The notes below the pieces were generated by a model that was not told the origin of the DNA, did not search any database, and was given only the letters and a program-made list of their open reading frames with translations. A stretch of DNA of 23,949 nucleotides from a bacterium UBA3734 (GTDB lineage: Bacteria > Bacteroidota > Bacteroidia > Bacteroidales > Bacteroidaceae), in contig DFHC01000094.1 of NCBI GenBank assembly GCA_002372575.1, positions 1 to 23,949 on the forward strand, given 5' to 3'. Positions 22,373 to 23,949 of this stretch are shown one piece after another. A program made the position numbers and the translations under genes. Position 1 is the stretch's first letter; every line of letters begins with the position of its first letter.

Positions 22373-23731
22373 TTATTTTCCTTTTTCCGATTTTATATTT
22401 GATTTTTCCAACCCATAGTCATCACGCCGATCGACGTAGAGAAGCAGGGCGGCGACCGCGACTGAGGCGAGCGCGAAGAGCGCAAACACCGACATCGGAG
22501 CCGTCATGTCGGCGCGACCGTCGGCAGCGACGTGCTGGTCGATGAGGTTGCCAATGTACATCGGCGCAAGCATCAATCCGATGTTTTGAATGAAATAGAT
22601 GATGCTGTAGGCCGTACCCAACTGTTCGATGGGCACGAGTTTCGGCACACTCGGCCACATCGCACTCGGCACGAGCGAAAACGCCACGCCCAGCAGAATC
22701 ATCGTCAGCGTGGCCACCCACGTGCTGTTCACCATCGGCAGGGCCAGCAAAACGTGGCTGCAGAGCACCAGGGAGCAGCCAGCGAGCATGAGCGTGGCAC
22801 CGCGTCCGAAACGGTCGTAGATGGAGCCGAAAAGGGGCGTGAGAATGATGGTTCCGTAGGGCAGAAGCGACACAATCCAGCCCGCCGTGACGGGGTCGAT
22901 GCCGTATTTGCTGATGAGCACGTCGGTGGCGAACTTCAGGAAGGGGCGGATGCTCGTGTAGAACAGCACGCAGAGCAGCGCAATGAGCCAGTAGCCCTTG
23001 TTGCGGAGCAGGCGCGAAAACGGCACTTTCTGGGTTGGTTTCTGCTCCTTTTCATGCTGTTCAATCTGCCTGTCCATAAACGTATATCCGAAAAACATCA
23101 GGAAGCCGAAGAGCAAGAGGAAAACGCCGACAAGCAGCAAGGCCGACAGCCCAAACGACAATGCAATGACGGGGCTCAGGCTGATGGCCAAGGCCGTTCC
23201 CAAGCGAGCCAGAGCCACCTGCAGCCCCATCGCCGAGGCCAATTCGTGGCCGGTGAACCACTTCGTGATGACTTTCGAGACGGTGATGCCCGTGATGTCG
23301 CACCCTACGCCAAACAGCCCGAATCCCAGTGCCGAAACAAGCACCTGCGCCTTCGGAGGCGAGGGAATCAGTCCGAAAACAGGCATTTCGACGCACGTCG
23401 TGGGGTCGATGTAGCTCAGGGCGTACCAATTAACCATTGCGCCGCCGAGCATCATTCCCGTGGCGAGGATGCCCGTGAAGCGGATGCCGCACTTGTCGAG
23501 GATGACGCCGCCGAAGAACAGCATCAGCAGGAAAATGTTGAAAATGCTGTACGAACCGGCATAGAAACCGTATTCCGCCGCCGTCCAGCCCATGCCTCCT
23601 TCGCCCACAGGGGCTTTCAGCATGGTGGAAAGCGGCGACACGATGTCCCAAAACACGTATCCGATCATCATCACGACGGACACGATGACCATCACCGTCC
23701 AGCGTCTTGCGGGCGAGTCGTTTGCTTTCAT
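22373..23731 (-). CDS. MFS transporter, substrate unknown
   Basis: This is an inner-membrane major facilitator with about 12 membrane segments over 452 residues. The N-terminal half has the D-x-x-G-x-R loop signature (LDKCGIRFTG) and the second half its counterpart (IYDRFGRGATL). It resembles bacterial MFSD1-like carriers loosely (YVFWDIVSPLSTML near the start). No substrate can be named. The frame stays open to 23851, but the upstream part overlaps two promoters; the ATG at 23731 (MKANDSPARRW) directly follows the promoter box and is preferred. It is divergent from tatA. No terminator is visible after its stop, so transcripts may run into the restriction gene. Confidence 0.8.
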   Translation of the reverse strand: MKANDSPARRWTVMVIVSVVMMIGYVFWDIVSPLSTMLKAPVGEGGMGWTAAEYGFYAGSYSIFNIFLLMLFFGGVILDKCGIRFTGILATGMMLGGAMVNWYALSYIDPTTCVEMPVFGLIPSPPKAQVLVSALGFGLFGVGCDITGITVSKVITKWFTGHELASAMGLQVALARLGTALAISLSPVIALSFGLSALLLVGVFLLLFGFLMFFGYTFMDRQIEQHEKEQKPTQKVPFSRLLRNKGYWLIALLCVLFYTSIRPFLKFATDVLISKYGIDPVTAGWIVSLLPYGTIILTPLFGSIYDRFGRGATLMLAGCSLVLCSHVLLALPMVNSTWVATLTMILLGVAFSLVPSAMWPSVPKLVPIEQLGTAYSIIYFIQNIGLMLAPMYIGNLIDQHVAADGRADMTAPMSVFALFALASVAVAALLLYVDRRDDYGLEKSNIKSEKGK

Positions 23732-23736
23732 CCATG

Positions 23737-23767
23737 CAAATTTACGCATAAATGCTGGTTCGCCAAA
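23737..23767 (-). promoter_or_regulatory. Promoter of the MFS gene
   Basis: On the minus strand TTTG (23764-23767), a 19-nt spacer and TAAATTTG (23737-23744) match the Bacteroidota -33/-7 pattern well. The expected start site falls within a few bases of the ATG at 23731. Confidence 0.65.
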
Positions 23768-23793
23768 GGAAAATATGAAAAAAATTGTAATTA

Positions 23794-23827
23794 TTTTTGC
23801 ATAATTTGATAAAACTTTGTATATTTG
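23794..23827 (+). promoter_or_regulatory. Promoter of tatA
   Basis: TTTTTG (23794-23799), a 20-nt spacer and TATATTTG (23820-23827) fit the Bacteroidota promoter pattern. The tatA ATG follows 42 bp after the -7 box. Confidence 0.65.
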
Positions 23828-23869
23828 CGGAGCAAAATATGATTTTTTCACCCTAAAACAGATAAGAAT

Positions 23870-23949
23870 ATGTTTGGAATTGGTGTGCCGGAACTTCTTC
23901 TCATTGCCTTTATCATCCTGCTGATTTTCGGCGGCAAGAAGATTCCCGA
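23870..23949 (+). CDS. tatA: Sec-independent translocase component TatA, N-terminal part
   Basis: TatA forms the channel of the twin-arginine export system in the inner membrane. The visible 26 residues begin MFGIGVPELLLIAFIILLIF and continue GGKKIP, the standard TatA/Hcf106 layout: a short periplasmic N-terminus, one membrane helix, then the FG hinge (here FGG) before the amphipathic helix. The gene runs out of the window; tatC would be expected near it. TatA versus TatB cannot be settled fully from this fragment, but GVPELL and FGGKKIP favour TatA. Confidence 0.85.
   Translation, partial: MFGIGVPELLLIAFIILLIFGGKKIP

Noticed and set aside
22532..23809. Plus-strand open frame of 425 codons opposite the MFS gene
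   Set aside because: Its composition (H, R, E, Q-rich) is typical of an antisense shadow; the minus frame has clear membrane segments.
22373..23851. Longer MFS frame starting at 23851
   Set aside because: The extra 40 codons cover both divergent promoters, and the ATG at 23731 fits the promoter position.

Overview
The window looks like a chromosomal segment of a Bacteroidota member, most probably order Bacteroidales and close to Prevotella. The evidence is a SusC/SusD pair, proteins ending in short C-terminal sorting-type domains, promoter boxes of the Bacteroidota form TAnnTTTG, almost no Shine-Dalgarno sites, and a BspA-like repeat surface protein. Assignment is by family recognition from sequence alone; no database search was run. 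Layout: (1) 1-603 is the 3' part of a POT-family peptide transporter, ending at a strong hairpin (626-657) that it shares with the convergent operon. (2) 680-8850, minus strand, is a compact glycan-utilisation operon: SusC-like TonB-dependent transporter, SusD-like lipoprotein and a secreted GH85 endo-beta-N-acetylglucosaminidase. Together they would cut N-glycans at the chitobiose core outside the cell and import the released glycan. No dedicated regulator lies in the window. (3) 8850-9980 is a decayed, repeat-rich stretch: a dispersed terminator-like hairpin, tandem decamer repeats, the 3' remnant of a surface-protein gene, and an AlbA_2-type gene that has lost its middle. (4) 9980-13160, minus strand, holds a BspA-like protein with nine 26-residue repeats. 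A 63-residue acidic small protein overlaps its 3' end. A long structured leader region lies upstream and contains a cruciform-like element between 23-bp direct repeats, and a rod-shaped candidate small RNA with its own promoter box and terminator. (5) 13289-13834 is a YafQ-type toxin-antitoxin pair whose promoter lies inside the terminator hairpin of the gene before it. (6) 13880-16483 encodes a fusion of a lipid-anchored kelch (mutarotase-like) domain and a sodium/solute symporter, a design associated with sialic acid uptake. (7) 16557-22302 is a visibly AT-rich defence island. It has remnants of a DUF1016 nuclease gene and of two possible RhuM-like genes, then a two-gene module: a large type IIG restriction-modification enzyme followed 16 bp later by an ApeA-like HEPN protein. 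(8) 22373-23949 holds an MFS transporter that may be read from a near-leaderless mRNA, and the divergent start of tatA. The best candidates for something undescribed are the type IIG + HEPN pair, the rod-like RNA, and the structured leader of the BspA-like gene.
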